A stretch of 6,410 nt of DNA from an uncultured Eubacteriales bacterium (lineage in GTDB: Bacteria; Bacillota; Clostridia; Monoglobales; Monoglobaceae). The DNA lies in the NCBI GenBank assembly GCA_958346135.1, contig CATVQN010000071.1, forward strand, positions 1 through 6,410. Direction: 5' to 3'. Positions 5,165 through 6,410 of the stretch are shown here, in pieces (within the stretch, counting starts at the first letter, position 1; each line of letters starts with the position of its first letter). The notes under the pieces were generated by a model, which had not been told where the DNA came from, ran no database searches, and saw only the letters and a list, made by a program, of their open reading frames with translations. The position numbers were made by a program, and so were the translations under genes.

Positions 5165-5971
5165 ATGCAGGAAAAAGGAAACACAAAAATTCGGGTTATG
5201 ATTGCTGACGATAACAGAGAATATGTAGAGGTTTTATGCGATTATTTGAAGCAGCAGCAGAATATTGAGGTAGTGGGCTGTGCCTATGATGGTTTAGAGG
5301 CTATCAATATGCTGCGGATGACAAATCCGGATATTTTAATTTTGGACATGGTGATGCCGAATCTGGACGGTATCGGCGTTTTAGAACGGATGCAGAGTAT
5401 ACGACTTACTAAGATGCCGAAGGTTTTGGTCATCAGCGCAGTACTTAATGACAGCATTGCGGCCAAGACGATCGCATTGGGGGCGGAGTATTTTATGCTA
5501 AAGCCGATTGATTTTGATGTGCTGTCCAGCCGCATTGCGATGTTTGCCCAAGAGGAGGAGCGGAGAATTACAGAGTTTCGGCCGGAGCTCCGTCCCGCAG
5601 TTAAGAAGAAGTCCGATGATATGGAGACCATGGTTACCGAAATCATCCATGAAATCGGAATTCCCGCCCATATCAAGGGCTATCAGTATCTGCGTCATGC
5701 CATTATGATGGTAGTGCAGGATTTGGATATTATCAATTCCATTACCAAAGAGCTGTATCCGACGGTGGCAAAGGAGTTTAACACCACTCCGAGCCGGGTG
5801 GAGCGTGCGATCCGGCATGCCATTGAAGTGGCTTGGGATCGCGGAGATACCGAAGTGTTGAACTCTTTCTTTGGATACACGATTGCAAACTCAAAGGGAA
5901 AGCCCACAAATTCTGAGTTTATTGCCATGATTGCTGACCGGTTGCGGTTGCAAATGAAAAATGCCTCCTGA
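5165..5971 (+). CDS. spo0A: Stage 0 sporulation protein A, response regulator
   Basis: Spo0A is the phosphorylated DNA-binding regulator that commits the cell to sporulation and binds 0A boxes. The 268-residue protein has the normal length. The receiver domain (about 8-125) has the acidic pair Asp15/Asp16, phospho-acceptor Asp61 in LILDMVMP, Ser91 in VISAV and Lys113 in LKPID. A charged linker (about 128-150) leads to the Spo0A effector domain (about 155-265), with HEIGIPAHIKGYQYLR near 162-177, the helix-turn-helix segment TPSRVERAIRHAIEVAW at 208-224, and GKPTNSEFIAMIADRL at the end. The start is the ATG with AAAGGAG, not an upstream GTG. The gene stands alone between two terminators with two promoter candidates. 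spoIVB, the usual upstream neighbour in Bacillus and Clostridium, is absent here. Confidence 0.97.
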   Translation: MQEKGNTKIRVMIADDNREYVEVLCDYLKQQQNIEVVGCAYDGLEAINMLRMTNPDILILDMVMPNLDGIGVLERMQSIRLTKMPKVLVISAVLNDSIAAKTIALGAEYFMLKPIDFDVLSSRIAMFAQEEERRITEFRPELRPAVKKKSDDMETMVTEIIHEIGIPAHIKGYQYLRHAIMMVVQDLDIINSITKELYPTVAKEFNTTPSRVERAIRHAIEVAWDRGDTEVLNSFFGYTIANSKGKPTNSEFIAMIADRLRLQMKNAS

Positions 5972-5983
5972 GTTTTATAAAGC

Positions 5984-6042
5984 GCTGGCGTCCGGAATTT
6001 GCTAAGGCAAGGATTACCTTGTTCTTGCTCCCGGACGGCAGC
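5984..6042 (+). ncRNA. 59-nt imperfect stem-loop of unknown role after spo0A
   Basis: An outer 12-bp stem (5984-5995 with 6031-6042, one G-G mismatch) encloses an inner stem (about 6001-6012 with 6017-6028) that ends in CAAGG-ATTA-CCTTG. The inner stem has two mismatches and two G-T pairs. No T-run follows it. It starts 12 bases after the spo0A stop and abuts the strong terminator. It could be a 3' UTR stabiliser, a processed small RNA or a palindromic repeat of the REP type. I recognise no named RNA family, and transcription as a separate RNA is not shown. Confidence 0.4.
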
Positions 6043-6090
6043 TCAAAAACAGAACTCCCGCATCAGGTGTGCGGGAGTTCTGTTTTTGAG
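6042..6090. terminator. Bidirectional terminator between spo0A and the second araC gene
   Basis: A perfect 21-bp stem (6042-6062 with 6070-6090) closes a 7-base loop. Because the arms contain AAAAA and TTTTT, the T-run follows the GC-rich core on both strands. It therefore ends spo0A from the left and the minus-strand araC gene from the right. The stop codon of that gene (6063-6065) lies in the loop, so its last codons form one arm of the stem. Confidence 0.92.
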
Positions 6091-6410
6091 GAGATGAATT
6101 TTTTTCGAAATTGCTTTGGCGGGATTTTTTTAAACAGCTTGAACTGCTGGATAAAATAGCTGCTGCTGGAAAATCCGGTCTGCATGGCAATGTCGGTGAT
6201 GCTGAGGTCCGAGGTAACCAGCAGAATTTCCGATTTGGTAATCCGGATGTAATTCAGGTATTCCCGGAAATTCTGACGGGTTACCTGTTTGAACATCCGG
6301 GAAAAGTAGCTATAGCTCATGTGACATAAATCCGCCATCTGTGAGGCTGTGATATTCTGGTCATAGTATTTGTCCACATAGTCAAGAACCACCTTGAACT
6401 GTTCCCACAG
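6063..6410 (-). CDS. AraC-family transcriptional regulator, C-terminal part (partial)
   Basis: 115 residues are visible, and the gene continues past the right edge, where its N-terminus and start lie. The visible part is a complete AraC DNA-binding domain: helix-turn-helix 1 near visible residues 22-41 (ASQMADLCHMSYSYFSRMFK), then a linker helix (NFREYLNYIRITKSEILL), and helix-turn-helix 2 near 71-92 (TDIAMQTGFSSSSYFIQQFK) followed by the family ending KIPPKQFRKKF. The final SSKTELPHT tail is encoded by the terminator stem. Any sensor domain is outside the window, so the ligand and target cannot be inferred. An apparent start at 6392 is an internal GTG: the frame stays open to the edge and encodes typical family sequence (VVLDYVDKYY) across it. 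Confidence 0.93.
   Translation of the reverse strand: MWEQFKVVLDYVDKYYDQNITASQMADLCHMSYSYFSRMFKQVTRQNFREYLNYIRITKSEILLVTSDLSITDIAMQTGFSSSSYFIQQFKLFKKIPPKQFRKKFISSKTELPHT

Overview
The window looks like chromosome of a spore-forming Clostridia-type Firmicute. It carries a complete Spo0A (the master regulator of sporulation), strong AGGAG-type ribosome binding sites, A/T-rich intergenic regions with sigma-A-like promoters, and mid-GC coding DNA. Nothing suggests a phage, a transposon, a CRISPR array or an RNA gene of a known family.

Layout from left to right. The last codons of an unidentified + strand gene (1-65) end at a strong intrinsic terminator. After about 200 bp without a recognisable gene comes ptsI (307-1968), PTS enzyme I, with all catalytic residues and no ptsH beside it. 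An AraC-family regulator (1978-2775, minus) converges on ptsI with only 9 bp between the stop codons. A likely ptsI terminator hairpin lies inside the 3' end of that regulator gene.

The AraC gene is divergent from a two-gene operon: a Gfo/Idh/MocA NAD(P)-dependent oxidoreductase (2927-3985) and a TIM-barrel sugar isomerase/epimerase (3998-4867). The 151-bp region between them holds overlapping, opposed promoter candidates and three copies of ATATTGT. This suggests a sugar- or glycoside-responsive AraC switch controlling a small sugar-modification operon. The substrate cannot be read from the sequence.

An intrinsic terminator closes the operon. Then comes a 297-bp regulatory region with two good sigma-A-type promoters, the upstream one overlapped by a perfect 0A-box match, and then spo0A (5165-5971). 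spo0A is separate from spoIVB, its usual neighbour, and appears monocistronic. It is followed by a 59-nt imperfect stem-loop and a perfect 21-bp bidirectional terminator shared with a second, truncated AraC-family gene (6063-6410, minus) that runs off the right edge.

Most genes are ordinary members of known families, and I see no clear new multi-gene system. The parts worth a second look are regulatory: the spo0A promoter region, the AraC/oxidoreductase intergenic switch, the structured element after spo0A, and the terminators embedded in convergent genes.
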